A stretch of 64,000 bases of DNA, from positions 124,001 through 188,000 of the forward strand of contig PMFN01000031.1 of NCBI GenBank assembly GCA_003155135.1, read 5' to 3'. Below are positions 51,456-59,998 of this stretch, piece by piece. The stretch is from Acidimicrobiaceae bacterium (GTDB lineage Bacteria; Actinomycetota; Acidimicrobiia; Acidimicrobiales; RAAP-2). The translations under genes were made by a program, and so were the position numbers. The first letter of the stretch is position 1. Every line of letters starts with the position of its first letter. Below the pieces are notes generated by a model. It did not search any database. It was not told the origin of the DNA and saw nothing but the letters and a program-made list of their open reading frames with translations.

Positions 51456-52045
51456 AGCCGGTCACCGTGGTCAGCGGCCGGGGTGTGCCCCTCGACCGGA
51501 GCGATGTCGACACGGACCAGATCATCCCGTCGGACTGGCTGAAGCGGGTGGAGCGCACCGGCTTCGGTGCCGGGCTCTTCGCGGAATGGCGCGACGATCG
51601 GGACTTCGTGCTCAACCACCCCCACCACGCCGGCGCCAACATCCTGGTGGCGGGGAACAACTTCGGGACCGGCAGCTCTCGCGAGCACGCGGTCTGGGCG
51701 CTGCTCGACTACGGCTTCGAAGCGGTCGTGTCCTCCAAGTTCGCCGACATCTTCCGCAACAACTGCACCAAGCAGGGCCTGGTCCCGGTCCAGGTCCCAC
51801 CGGCGTTCCTGCGCACGCTCCTCGACGGCGTCGCCGCCGACCCGACGCTCGAGATCACCGTCGACCTCAGCCGACGGACCATCGAGGTGCCGGCTCTCGG
51901 GCTGTCGTCGCCGTTTCCCCTCGACGACTTCACCCGCGAGCGACTGGTCAACGGCTGGGACGACATCGGCCTCACACTCCGCCACGCCGAGGAGATCGAC
52001 CGCTACGAGGCCGAGCGCTCCCCCTGGCTGCCGACCTCGGCCTGA
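51452..52045 (+). CDS. leuD: 3-isopropylmalate dehydratase small subunit
   Basis: Swivelling domain partner of LeuC; 197 residues. [42 protein letters not shown] and [17 protein letters not shown] are the conserved LeuD blocks. ATG overlaps the leuC stop. Last gene of the operon; the convergent adenine deaminase gene ends 16 bp away. Confidence 0.95.
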   Translation: MKPVTVVSGRGVPLDRSDVDTDQIIPSDWLKRVERTGFGAGLFAEWRDDRDFVLNHPHHAGANILVAGNNFGTGSSREHAVWALLDYGFEAVVSSKFADIFRNNCTKQGLVPVQVPPAFLRTLLDGVAADPTLEITVDLSRRTIEVPALGLSSPFPLDDFTRERLVNGWDDIGLTLRHAEEIDRYEAERSPWLPTSA

Positions 52046-52061
52046 GGCCGCTCGCCGCCCG

Positions 52062-53783
52062 TCAAAGGGCGACCGGCACCAGGGAGAACGAGCGCACGTC
52101 GACCAGGCCCTGGTCGGTGAGCCGGAGCTCGGGCAGCACGGAGAGGCCGAGGAAGCTCAGCTGCATGAACGGCGCCCCGATGGTGACGCCGAGTCGGCGC
52201 AGAACCGCCACCAGCCGCTCGAGCCCGTCAGCCACCTCACGAGCCGGCCGCTCGCTCATCAGGCCGCCGATGGGCAGGGCCAGCTCGGCGAGCACCTGAC
52301 CTGACTCGTCGACCACCACCTGCCCACCGCCGAGGGCGGCCAGTCGGCCGACGGCTGCGGCCATCGCCCGAGGGCCGTCGGCATTGCGCGAACCGACCAC
52401 CATGACATTGTGCGCGTCGTGCCCGACGGTCGAGGCGAAGGCGCCGCGCTCGATGCCGAAGCCGCGCACCCAGCCGAGGCCGACCCGGCCGGTGTGGCGG
52501 TGCCGCTCGACGACGGCGAGGCGGGCCACGCCCGATGCCGGATCACTCGGGTCACACTCGAGCGAGGTCGTGGTGAGGGATCCCGACTCGATACCGATCG
52601 TGCGGGCCCGGGCGCCGGTCGGGGCTGCCAGGTCGTAGGCCGAGGGCCCCGGCGGGGCATCGAGGTGGATCGAACGGCGCATCCAGTCGGGGACCGGGGT
52701 GGCCGGCACCGTGCCCTCGAGGACCCTGCCGCCTTCGGCCACCAGTCGCCCCGCTCGGTAGACCCGGGCCGGGCGGAAGCCGGACAGCTCGTCGAAGCAG
52801 AGCACGTCGGCCTGGTAGCCCGGCGCGAGGGCGCCGAGTTGCCGGAACCCGTGATAGTCGGCCGGGTTCGCGGTGGCGAGCACGAGGGCGTCGATCTCGC
52901 TCACTCCTGCAGCCACCGCCATGGCCACACAGTCGTTCAGGTGCCCGCTCACGAGCAGCGTGTCGGGCTCCCGGTCGTCGGTGCACAGCGCCACGTGGTT
53001 GGTCCCGTGGGCGAGCACCGTCGGGATCAGCGCCGTGAGGTTCTGGCTGGCCGATCCCTGGCGGATGAAGATCCACATGCCCTTGCGGCGCTTTTCCTCG
53101 GCCTCTTCGAGCATCGTGCACTCGTGGTCGGACTCGACCCCCGCCGCCAGGTAGGCGTCGAGGGCTCGTCCCGACAGCCCCGGTGCGTGCCCATCGACCC
53201 GACGGTCGCCGGCGGTGGCGATGCGCGCCAGCATCTCGGGGTCGCCGGCGACCACGGCGGGGAAATTCATGACCTCGGCCACCCCGATGGCACCGTGCTC
53301 GTCGAGGAGCGCGGCCACGTCGGCGGCGAAGAGCTCGGCGCCCGGGCTCTCGAAGGGGGAGGCCGGCACGCAGCTCGAGGCGCAGACCCCGAACGTGAAG
53401 GGGAGGGCAGCGGCGGCCTCGACCAGGGCGCCGACGCCGGGGATGCCGAAGACGTTGGCGATCTCGTGGGGATCGGCGGCGACCGCGGTCGTGCCCAGGG
53501 GCAGCACGGTGCGGACGAACTCGTCCACCCACAGCTTCGTGGACTCGAGGTGCATGTGGGCGTCCACAAATCCGGCCGTGAGCGCCGACCCTCCCACGTC
53601 GAGCGTCTCGTGCGCTTCACGGGTGCCCCACCCGGCGACCGTGCCCTCGGCGATGGCCAGATCTGTCTCGACCCACTCCCGTGTCCACGGCGAGAGCACG
53701 CGCCCACCACGGAGCAGCAGGTCAGCCGGTTCGTCGCCGCGAGCGACGGCAAGAACGCGCGGCGATACGGGAGATCGGGCCAT
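52062..53783 (-). CDS. ade: Adenine deaminase
   Basis: Converts adenine to hypoxanthine in purine salvage; 573 residues of the Ade amidohydrolase family. Metal ligands: DAHMHLES near the N-terminus, EVMNFPAVV, DGHAPGLSG, ESDHECT and the Asp in CTDDREPD. The C-terminal domain with VGHDAHNVMVVG and GGLMS is the family's second metal-linked region. ATG 53783. No other purine gene is adjacent. Confidence 0.92.
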   Translation of the reverse strand: MARSPVSPRVLAVARGDEPADLLLRGGRVLSPWTREWVETDLAIAEGTVAGWGTREAHETLDVGGSALTAGFVDAHMHLESTKLWVDEFVRTVLPLGTTAVAADPHEIANVFGIPGVGALVEAAAALPFTFGVCASSCVPASPFESPGAELFAADVAALLDEHGAIGVAEVMNFPAVVAGDPEMLARIATAGDRRVDGHAPGLSGRALDAYLAAGVESDHECTMLEEAEEKRRKGMWIFIRQGSASQNLTALIPTVLAHGTNHVALCTDDREPDTLLVSGHLNDCVAMAVAAGVSEIDALVLATANPADYHGFRQLGALAPGYQADVLCFDELSGFRPARVYRAGRLVAEGGRVLEGTVPATPVPDWMRRSIHLDAPPGPSAYDLAAPTGARARTIGIESGSLTTTSLECDPSDPASGVARLAVVERHRHTGRVGLGWVRGFGIERGAFASTVGHDAHNVMVVGSRNADGPRAMAAAVGRLAALGGGQVVVDESGQVLAELALPIGGLMSERPAREVADGLERLVAVLRRLGVTIGAPFMQLSFLGLSVLPELRLTDQGLVDVRSFSLVPVAL

Positions 53784-53844
53784 GGACCATGGTGGCCCCG
53801 GCGCGCGCGGGGGTCAAACCCGCGCCACCCGGGCGCACCGGCGC

Positions 53845-54198
53845 TCAGAGGGCGTCTTTTGCCCCGTTGATCTCTCGGGCGGCCGCCTTGGCATCGACCA
53901 CGGTGAAGCGCTCGACACTGGCGTCGGACATGCCGACGAGCAGCTGGCGCACGAGGGTCCCGGTGTTGGCCGCGACCGCCTGCTCGCTCTCCACGAGCAG
54001 GATCTCGCGCAACGGGAGGGATCGCGACTCACCGCCGAAGGCGCCATCGATCCGGTTGGGCTCGAAGAGGAGCCGCTCGCTGGTGAGGAAGAGGCGTCCC
54101 GAGACGTTGCGACCGGCGTCCTGCTCGCGGTGCGCGGCCTGTTGCCAGACCAGCGCCTCGCCCGACGTCAACGCGGCGCTCTTCACCCAGATGCCCAT
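53845..54198 (-). CDS. Small GRAM/PH-like domain protein
   Basis: A 117-residue protein whose core (SGRLFLTSERLLFEPNR ... SLPLREILLVESE) matches the GRAM/bPH pattern of a beta-barrel that binds lipids or partners. No catalytic residues. Start at ATG 54198, where the domain begins; a GTG 15 bp upstream is possible. Stand-alone small PH-like proteins of this sort are common in Actinobacteria and not characterised. Confidence 0.65.
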   Translation of the reverse strand: MGIWVKSAALTSGEALVWQQAAHREQDAGRNVSGRLFLTSERLLFEPNRIDGAFGGESRSLPLREILLVESEQAVAANTGTLVRQLLVGMSDASVERFTVVDAKAAAREINGAKDAL

Positions 54199-54245
54199 GC
54201 GACCTTTTAGCACGCACGGATGGCGGGGGCCGCCGTCGAGCGCCC

Positions 54246-54977
54246 TCAGCCAGGTGGCGTTCGCCTCGCGGCGGGGACCGCCAAGTAGCCGATGAACGTC
54301 GGGCTGCCCTCGATCATGGCGGCCTCCTCGGGAAACCGGCGCCTCGCCTCCTCGTCGGGCTGGGTCTCTCCGATCCGCTCCAAAAGGAAGCCGGCGGCCG
54401 CCAGGTCGTCGACCGTCGCCTCGAGCGGCCGCCGCCAGAACGTCTGCTCCACCGCCACCCCCTTCTTCATCCAGGTGTCGGTGATCAGGCGGGTGGCGAA
54501 GTAGTCATCGCGCCGGTCCTCGAAGTTGGCCGGATGGTCGAGCGTGAGGAGGAGCCATCCGCCTGGGCGCAGCACCCTGCGAAACTCCCTCAGCGCGGGT
54601 GCCATGTCGGCCAGGTAGTGCAGGACCAAGGAGCACAAGACGCCGTCGAACACCTCGTCCACGAAGGGCAGCCCGGCGTCCAGATCACCGACGAGCAGCG
54701 CCCCCGCACCCAGGCGAGCCTGGGCGGCCCGGACCATCGCCGAACTGAGGTCGAGAGCGGTCACCTGGGCCCCGTGGGCAGCCAGCCACTCGGCATGTGC
54801 GCCGGCCGCGCACCCGGCATCGAGCACGGACATGCCGGTGAGTTCGGCCGGCAGGAGGCGGCGGACCATGGTGCGCTCGAGCGCCTCATTCCAGAGGTTG
54901 TCGTCCGTCTCGTCCCACACCGGCGCCAGGCGGTCGTAGGCGAGGCGGGTTGCCGCCCGGTGCGCCTCGGAGTCCAT
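54246..54977 (-). CDS. SAM-dependent methyltransferase (UbiE/UbiG type)
   Basis: A 243-residue class I methyltransferase. Motif I is SVLDAGCAAGAHAEWLA, strand-2 acid in TALDLSSAM, then FDGVLCSLVLHYL and VLRPGGWLLLTLDHP. The C-terminal half (TWMKKGVAVEQTFWRRPLEAT; LLERIGETQP) is typical of small-molecule methyltransferases. Substrate unknown. Confidence 0.82.
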   Translation of the reverse strand: MDSEAHRAATRLAYDRLAPVWDETDDNLWNEALERTMVRRLLPAELTGMSVLDAGCAAGAHAEWLAAHGAQVTALDLSSAMVRAAQARLGAGALLVGDLDAGLPFVDEVFDGVLCSLVLHYLADMAPALREFRRVLRPGGWLLLTLDHPANFEDRRDDYFATRLITDTWMKKGVAVEQTFWRRPLEATVDDLAAAGFLLERIGETQPDEEARRRFPEEAAMIEGSPTFIGYLAVPAARRTPPG

Positions 54978-55052
54978 ACGCCGATCTTCTCGCGGATCGG
55001 CCCTCGAGGCACCCGACGTCGGCCCCCGGGTTCGCCCGCTCCAGCCGGAAGC

Positions 55053-55427
55053 TCAGGTTGCGGATGAAGCCGAGGACCGAACCCGTCGGGGGCGCCCGGC
55101 GGCGGTGACGGTGCCGTTGACCACGTCGGCGAGCGGTGTGTGCTCGACGGCGCCCGCCGCCAGTGCGGACGAGACGGCTGCCTCGACGTCGGCCACGCTC
55201 CAGTGCACGATGGGGCCGTCGGATGGCTCGGCGTCGGGCATCAGCGCCAGCTCATAGCCGGCGACGTCGGAACCGACGTGGAACGGCTGGTCGACGTAAG
55301 GCTCGGTCCCGAGCAGCTCGGCCCACCACCACTTGGCTGCATCAAGCTCGGGCGCCGGGCAGGTGATGGTCCTCAGCCCATCGAGTGCGATCGAGGTCGG
55401 GAGTCTCGCTCCCGGATGTCCCGCCAG
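55053..55427 (-). pseudogene. VOC (glyoxalase-like) family gene, apparently frameshifted
   Basis: The frame contains ITCPAPELDAAKWWWAELLG, FHVGSDVAGYELALMP and VHWSVADVEAAVSSALAAGA, a normal VOC-domain protein of the glyoxalase/bleomycin-resistance type. Near 55090 the expected C-terminal strand is lost; it appears in another frame as SVLGFIRNLSF, so a one-base shift is likely. There is also no ATG/GTG/TTG at the beginning; CTG 55427 is the only candidate close to the homology start (about 55391). This is either a decayed gene or a sequencing error. Confidence 0.55.
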
Positions 55428-55443
55428 CGGGGTGCGGTCCCCG

Positions 55444-55749
55444 TCAGTCAGTGAGCAGGTGATAGGAGCCGATGAGCCGGCCGTCCGCCGGGGTCGGTCC
55501 CTCGGCGCACCGGGCGGAGACGCCGGACTGGAACTCGGCGAAGGCCGGCGAGCTGGCCAGCGGGTTCTCTCCGCTCTCCAGAACTGCGACGTGGACGAAG
55601 CTGACTCCGTCATCGAGCCGCACGACGCCGTAGCGCAGACCGTCGGGCCGGGTCTCGGCGAGCTCGGCAAACACGGCGCGGATCAGGCGCTCATTCTCGT
55701 CGGCGTGCTCGGGCTCGGTCCGGTAGCGGACCACTCTGGTGGTTGGCAC
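55444..55749 (-). CDS. Small protein, ABM-like dimeric alpha/beta-barrel
   Basis: A 101-residue protein: VVRYRTEPEHADENERLIRAVFAELAETRPDGLRYGVVRLDDGVSFVHVAVLE follows the dimeric alpha/beta-barrel pattern of the antibiotic-biosynthesis monooxygenase superfamily. No cofactor residues stand out. GTG 55749 has GGAAGG upstream. It ends 17 bp before the start region of the broken VOC gene. Confidence 0.65.
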   Translation of the reverse strand: MPTTRVVRYRTEPEHADENERLIRAVFAELAETRPDGLRYGVVRLDDGVSFVHVAVLESGENPLASSPAFAEFQSGVSARCAEGPTPADGRLIGSYHLLTD

Positions 55750-55791
55750 TGGTCACCTTCCTTTATCGTTGCAGGGGAGGGCCGCAGCGCC

Positions 55792-56199
55792 TCAGATGGC
55801 GCGCATGGCGTTGTTGCGCGGGTCGTGGGTGACCTCGGCGAGACCGAGCGCCTCGAGGAGCGGCGGGAGGTACATGCCGAAGCGCCCGCGGTAGCCGTTG
55901 CGCAGGCCGTACCAACCTCCGACCGGATTGTCCGGGGATCGGCCCCACGCCTCGACGGTGCCCTCGGCGGCCGCCTTCTTCTCGTCGGACGCGCCGAGCG
56001 GCACCCAGTCACCCTGCTCGACGAGCCACGCGTGGAGGTCGTCGACCGCCCGGAGGTGGTACGTGAGGGTGGTCGAGCCGACCCGGCACACCAGGGTCGG
56101 TGGGTCGGCCGCCTCGTCTCGGTACATCGAATACGACGAGCTGCCTGGGGGCGTGGTCAGCACCCACGGGTCCTCCTTCGAACCGGTTCCCTCTGCCAT
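55792..56199 (-). CDS. Conserved hypothetical protein in ArsR-SRPBCC operon
   Basis: A 135-residue protein with KEDPWVLTTPPGSSSYSMYRDE, VCRVGSTTLTYHLRAVDDLHAWLVEQGDW and DNPVGGWYGLRNGYRGRFGMYLPPLLEALG, a pattern I associate with an uncharacterised family seen beside ArsR/SRPBCC pairs. It overlaps the SRPBCC gene by one base (TGATG). Function unknown, but the constant pairing suggests it acts with the SRPBCC protein. Confidence 0.75.
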   Translation of the reverse strand: MAEGTGSKEDPWVLTTPPGSSSYSMYRDEAADPPTLVCRVGSTTLTYHLRAVDDLHAWLVEQGDWVPLGASDEKKAAAEGTVEAWGRSPDNPVGGWYGLRNGYRGRFGMYLPPLLEALGLAEVTHDPRNNAMRAI

Positions 56200-56648
56200 C
56201 AAGCCCCTCCTGCCCCGAGTGCGACCACGAAATGCGGCAGCAGCGTCGTCCAACCGATCTCGTTGCGCTCCCGCCAGGTGTCGGCCGAGGACCCGAGGCG
56301 TTCCCAGCCGGCGTGGAGGATCTCGACCCGGGTATCGGCCGGCCCCAAGGCGGTGAAGCGGATCTCCACGTCGGTGGCGTCGGCTGCGTCCCTGCCCAGA
56401 TGCCACTGGTAGGCGAGCTTCCCGGGCGGCTCCCACACGGTGACGACACCCCAGTCGTACTCGTCACCGCCGACCGTCCGCTCGTAGATTCGGCCGCCCA
56501 CGCCCTCCTCGAGCACCACGGTCAGATCGGGATCCTGGGTCACGCTGTGGTCGGTGGGCCACCAGGTGGCGATGCGGGTCGTCCAGACGTCGAATGCGCG
56601 CGCCGGCGGGCACGCCACGTCGAAGGAGATGGCCAGCGGCGCGGTCAC
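56199..56648 (-). CDS. SRPBCC (AHSA1/START-like) domain protein
   Basis: A 149-residue START-like hydrophobic-pocket protein: SFDVACPPARAFDVWTTRIATWWP, VLEEGVGGRIYERT and GWERLGSSADTWRERNEIGWTTLLPHF. Usually the second gene of ArsR-SRPBCC operons, where the pair may sense or bind a small molecule. Coupled to the ArsR gene by ATGA. Confidence 0.85.
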   Translation of the reverse strand: MTAPLAISFDVACPPARAFDVWTTRIATWWPTDHSVTQDPDLTVVLEEGVGGRIYERTVGGDEYDWGVVTVWEPPGKLAYQWHLGRDAADATDVEIRFTALGPADTRVEILHAGWERLGSSADTWRERNEIGWTTLLPHFVVALGAGGA

Positions 56649-57013
56649 GGACCCTCCCGGTCCCCGGTGTTCTCGGCGACGATGCGAAAACGCGCCGCCG
56701 CCTCGCCCCAGACGCCCTCGAGATAGCGGCGCACCGCCTGGATGCCGTCGTCGTGGAGGTAGTAGATCCGCCGTGTTCCCTCTGCCCGCTCGGCGACGAG
56801 CCCGGCGTCCTTGAGCAGGCGGAGGTGGCGGGAGACTGCCGGGCGGCTGATCGGGAGCGCGGCGGCGATCTCGTTGACCGGCATGTCGCCGGTGCTCAGG
56901 AGGTGGAGGATCTCTCGTCGCCGCGAATCACCGAGTGCGTCGAACGGGTCGCCCGCAGTGGCAGCAGCCCCCCTTCCGGCGTGCCCCGCTCCTCCCCGTG
57001 CCGTCACCGGCAT
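56645..57013 (-). CDS. ArsR family repressor (SdpR-like, no metal Cys)
   Basis: A 122-residue winged-helix repressor: DPFDALGDSRRREILHLLSTGDMPVNEIAAALPISRPAVSRHLRLLKDAGLV with wing AERAEGTRRIYYL. It has no cysteines, so it does not bind metal through the ArsR CVC motif. Two inverted repeats just upstream of its ATG are probable binding sites, implying autoregulation of the three-gene operon. ATG 57013 has TAGGAGG upstream. Confidence 0.88.
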   Translation of the reverse strand: MPVTARGGAGHAGRGAAATAGDPFDALGDSRRREILHLLSTGDMPVNEIAAALPISRPAVSRHLRLLKDAGLVAERAEGTRRIYYLHDDGIQAVRRYLEGVWGEAAARFRIVAENTGDREGP

Positions 57014-57025
57014 CGCGCCTCCTAG

Positions 57026-57041
57026 GTAACTGAACAGTTAC
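57026..57041. promoter_or_regulatory. Operator 1 of the ArsR operon (GTAACTG-AA-CAGTTAC)
   Basis: A perfect 7-bp inverted repeat with a 2-bp centre, beginning 12 bp upstream of the ArsR start codon. Symmetry and position fit an ArsR-family operator. Confidence 0.7.
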
Positions 57042-57042
57042 C

Positions 57043-57058
57043 GTAACAGCGGAGTTAC
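57043..57058. promoter_or_regulatory. Operator 2 of the ArsR operon (GTAAC-N6-GTTAC)
   Basis: A second inverted repeat with the same GTAAC/GTTAC half-sites, one base from operator 1 but with a 6-bp centre. It may be a weaker site for the same repressor. Confidence 0.5.
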
Positions 57059-57157
57059 CGGTGTGCAAGGGGCGGCCGCATCCGCACTGCCGGCGTCCGT
57101 TGGCCGGAGCCCCCGCCTGGAGATGTGCAACACTGCAGCTCAGAGCGGGAGGTGGTC

Positions 57158-57730
57158 GTGGAGCGCGTGCGGGTCTTCGTCGACGAAGCGGTGCTCGGCA
57201 ACTTCCCGCCCGTGTGCGTCAAGGACGGCGTCCGCACCACCGACCGACTCACCGTCACCCAGCCGATCGGTGCGGGCCCGCTCAGCTGGGCGTGGCTGCT
57301 CGTGTTCCTGGGGCCGGTCGGCTGGATCCTCCTTCTCGTGCTGGCGGCCGTCGCCCGGGGCGGCGGCGAGGTGCTCACGGTCGAGCTCCCGTGGAGCGAG
57401 ACGGCGTACCGGCGAGCAGTGCACGCCCGGCGCTACCGGCGTACCGGCGCACTGGCCACGGTGGTGCTCGCCACGGTGGCGCTGGTCGTGCACTCGCATC
57501 CGGCCCCGGCTTCGGGGCTGTTGGTGTTCTGCCTCGTCGCCTTGGCGACGGCCGCGCTCGCCGTCACCGTCGTCGCCACCGTGCGGCTGGCCCGCGAGCG
57601 GGTCACCGTCGACCTCGATGCCTCACGGCGGTGGGTCACGATCGGCAGGGTGCACCCGGCATTCGCGCAAGCGGTCCAGCCGCACGTCGACCGCCCCATC
57701 CCGGCCGGTTCCCTCTCCGACAGCCGCTGA
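57158..57730 (+). CDS. Membrane protein of unknown function
   Basis: A 190-residue integral membrane protein with three predicted helices (LSWAWLLVFLGPVGWILLLVLAAVA; ALATVVLATVALVVHS; GLLVFCLVALATAALAVTVVATV) and short soluble ends. GTG 57158 has GGGAGG upstream; the frame is open 33 nt further. Similar three-helix proteins are often annotated only as hypothetical. It ends one base before the convergent acetyltransferase gene. Confidence 0.65.
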   Translation: MERVRVFVDEAVLGNFPPVCVKDGVRTTDRLTVTQPIGAGPLSWAWLLVFLGPVGWILLLVLAAVARGGGEVLTVELPWSETAYRRAVHARRYRRTGALATVVLATVALVVHSHPAPASGLLVFCLVALATAALAVTVVATVRLARERVTVDLDASRRWVTIGRVHPAFAQAVQPHVDRPIPAGSLSDSR

Positions 57731-58174
57731 TCAGTCCGACGGTTCCCAGGAGTACCGGATCCACTCGCGGACCGGCCGGGCGCCGATCCGGTCGTAGAGG
57801 GCGATGGCCCCCTCGTTCCACGTGAGCACGTCCCAGGCCACCCGGCCCTCGACCAGGCTCCCGAGGTGCTCGAGCAGCGCACGGGCGTGGCCGGCGCGCC
57901 GACAGGCGTCGCGCACGAAGAGATCCTCGAGCCAGATGCCGCGGCGCCCGCTGAAGGTGCCGAAGGTGTCGTGCCAAAGGGCGTGCCCGCAGATCGCACC
58001 GGTCTCGTCATCGACCGCGAGCGTCGCCCGCAGCAGCGGCCGCGCCGAGAAGAGCGCCTCGGCGAGCGCAGCTTCGGTGGTGGCGAAGCCCGCGTCGAGA
58101 TGCTCGAACGCGGCGAGCTGGCGCGTCATGGACAGGATCTCACCCACGTCGTCGGGGGCGGCGTCCCGCAGCAC
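57731..58174 (-). CDS. GNAT family N-acetyltransferase
   Basis: A 147-residue acetyltransferase. GIWLEDLFVRDACRRAGHARALLEHL holds the acetyl-CoA-binding R-x2-G-x-A loop, and VLTWNEGAIALYDRIGARPVREW is the C-terminal motif; the whole resembles diamine (spermidine/spermine-type) N-acetyltransferases. It starts one base after leuA, so it is probably read from the leuA transcript, with no evident pathway link. Confidence 0.85.
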   Translation of the reverse strand: MLRDAAPDDVGEILSMTRQLAAFEHLDAGFATTEAALAEALFSARPLLRATLAVDDETGAICGHALWHDTFGTFSGRRGIWLEDLFVRDACRRAGHARALLEHLGSLVEGRVAWDVLTWNEGAIALYDRIGARPVREWIRYSWEPSD

Positions 58175-58175
58175 C

Positions 58176-59903
58176 TCAGGAGCGCAGCTGGCGGTTGGCG
58201 GCCGAGACCACCGCGGAGAGCGAGGCGTCGAGGATCGACGAGTCCATGCCCACGCCCCACCAGGTGGTGCCGTCGGGCCCCTCGGCCTCCACGTAGGCGA
58301 CAGCCGACGCGCCGCTGCCCGACGTCAGCGCGTGCTCGGAGTAGTCCTTCACCTCGAATTCCACGCCCAGCTCGGCCCGCAGGCCGGCCACCATCGCGTC
58401 GATGGGACCGTTGCCCTCGCTCTTGACCGTGCGGTGCTCGCCGGCGACCAGCAGCTGGGCGGTGACGGTGGTCCGCTGGTCGCCCGTGGTGATCTCGCTC
58501 GAGAGGAGCCGGATCCCCTGGTCGTCGAGGTAGGTCTCGCTGAAGACCTCCCACAGCTCGGCCGGGCGGATCTCGGTGCCGCTCGCCTCGGTGACGCGCT
58601 GGACGGTCTTCGAGAACTCGACCTGCAGTCGACGCGGCAGGTCGAGCCCATGCTCGGCATCCATGAGGTAGGCGACGCCACCCTTGCCCGACTGGCTATT
58701 CACCCGGATGATCGCCTCGTAGGTGCGGCCGGTGTGCATGGGGTCGATGGGCAGGTAGGGAACCTCCCACTCGCCGTACTCCTCGCCGATGGCCGTCATC
58801 CCCTTCTTGATGGCGTCTTGGTGCGAGCCCGAGAATGCCGTGTAGACGAGGTCGCCGGCGTAGGGGTGGCGCGGGTGGATCGGCATGCGGGTCGCGTACT
58901 CGGCGATGCGACGCACCCGCTCGATGTCCCCGAGGTCGAGGGCCGGGTCGATCCCCTGGGAGAACAGGTTCATGGCGAGCGTCACGATGTCGACGTTCCC
59001 GGTCCGCTCTCCGTTCCCGAACAGCGTGCCCTCGACGCGGTCTGCCCCGGCCAGCACGGCGAGCTCGGCGGCGGCTACCGCCGTGCCCCGGTCGTTGTGC
59101 GGGTGCAGGCTCAAGATGACCGAGTCCCGGTTGCGGATGGTGCGGCCGAACCACTCGATCACGTCCGCGTAGACGTTCGGCGAATACATCTCGACGGTGG
59201 CCGGCAGGTTCAAGATGATCGGCCGCTTCGGCGTCGGCTCGATCACGTCCATGACCGCTTCACAGATCTCGACGGCGAACTCTGGCTCCGTGCCGGTGAA
59301 GCTCTCGGGTGAGTACTCGTAGCGGATGGCCGTGCCAGGCACGTCAGCCTCGAACTTCTTGCACAGGCGCGCCGCGTTGACTGCGATGTCGACGATGCCC
59401 GCCTTGTCGAGGCCGAAGACCACCCGTCGCTGGAGCTCGGAGGTCGAGTTGTAGAAGTGCACGATGGCCGAGCGTGCGCCGACGAGCGACTCGTAGGTGC
59501 GCTCGATCAGCTCCTCGCGGCACTGGACGAGCACCTGGATGGTCACGTCCTCTGGGATGAGGTCCTCTTCGATGATCAGGCGCTGGAAGTCGAAGTCCGT
59601 CTGCGATGCCGACGGGAAGCCGACCTCGATCTCCTTGAAGCCGACGGCCACGAGCGTCTCGAACAGCTTGAGCTTGCGTTGGGCGTCCATGGGGTCGATC
59701 AGCGCCTGGTTGCCGTCGCGCAGGTCCACGCTCGCCCAGCTGGGGGCGCGACGGAACTCGGCGTCGGGCCACGTGCGGTCTGACAACGTCAGAGGCAGGT
59801 GGCTGCGGTACAGGCCGAACGGCATGGGGTTGACGTCGCACGGCATGGCCAGCGGGGATCCCCCGGTGTCGTTGCCTCCTTGTGGTCGCATCTCTGCTTG
59901 CAT
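58176..59903 (-). CDS. leuA: 2-isopropylmalate synthase
   Basis: First committed step of leucine synthesis (2-ketoisovalerate plus acetyl-CoA); 575 residues, type 2 LeuA. SVDLRDGNQALIDPMD with the metal Asp, EVGFPSASQTDFDF, SLHPHNDRGTAVAAAELA, GTLFGNGERTGNVD and a C-terminal leucine-binding regulatory domain (about 430-575) are present. ATG 59903 has a strong AAGGAG site; an upstream GTG at 59948 is less likely. Preceded by a Leu-Leu-Leu leader peptide and a terminator, so transcription is likely attenuated by leucine in addition to feedback inhibition. Confidence 0.95.
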   Translation of the reverse strand: MQAEMRPQGGNDTGGSPLAMPCDVNPMPFGLYRSHLPLTLSDRTWPDAEFRRAPSWASVDLRDGNQALIDPMDAQRKLKLFETLVAVGFKEIEVGFPSASQTDFDFQRLIIEEDLIPEDVTIQVLVQCREELIERTYESLVGARSAIVHFYNSTSELQRRVVFGLDKAGIVDIAVNAARLCKKFEADVPGTAIRYEYSPESFTGTEPEFAVEICEAVMDVIEPTPKRPIILNLPATVEMYSPNVYADVIEWFGRTIRNRDSVILSLHPHNDRGTAVAAAELAVLAGADRVEGTLFGNGERTGNVDIVTLAMNLFSQGIDPALDLGDIERVRRIAEYATRMPIHPRHPYAGDLVYTAFSGSHQDAIKKGMTAIGEEYGEWEVPYLPIDPMHTGRTYEAIIRVNSQSGKGGVAYLMDAEHGLDLPRRLQVEFSKTVQRVTEASGTEIRPAELWEVFSETYLDDQGIRLLSSEITTGDQRTTVTAQLLVAGEHRTVKSEGNGPIDAMVAGLRAELGVEFEVKDYSEHALTSGSGASAVAYVEAEGPDGTTWWGVGMDSSILDASLSAVVSAANRQLRS

Positions 59904-59963
59904 CCCTGCTCCTTGGCTTCTCGAGCTGCTGTCCTTCGTGCCCGCCACCTGCGAGCGCCCATG

Positions 59964-59995
59964 AAAAAACCTCCTGGCCGGAGGCGCAGGAGGTT
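59964..59995 (-). terminator. Rho-independent attenuator terminator upstream of leuA
   Basis: On the minus strand, AACCTCCTG, a 10-nt loop, CAGGAGGTT, and T residues continuing beyond the stem: a perfect 9-bp stem ending in a U-run of six including the last two stem bases' continuation. It lies 60 nt before the leuA start. Confidence 0.88.
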
Positions 59996-59998
59996 GCG

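Noticed and set aside
59903-59948. Upstream GTG start for leuA giving 590 residues
   Set aside because: ATG 59903 has a strong AAGGAG site at correct spacing, while the extra N-terminal residues are unlike LeuA.
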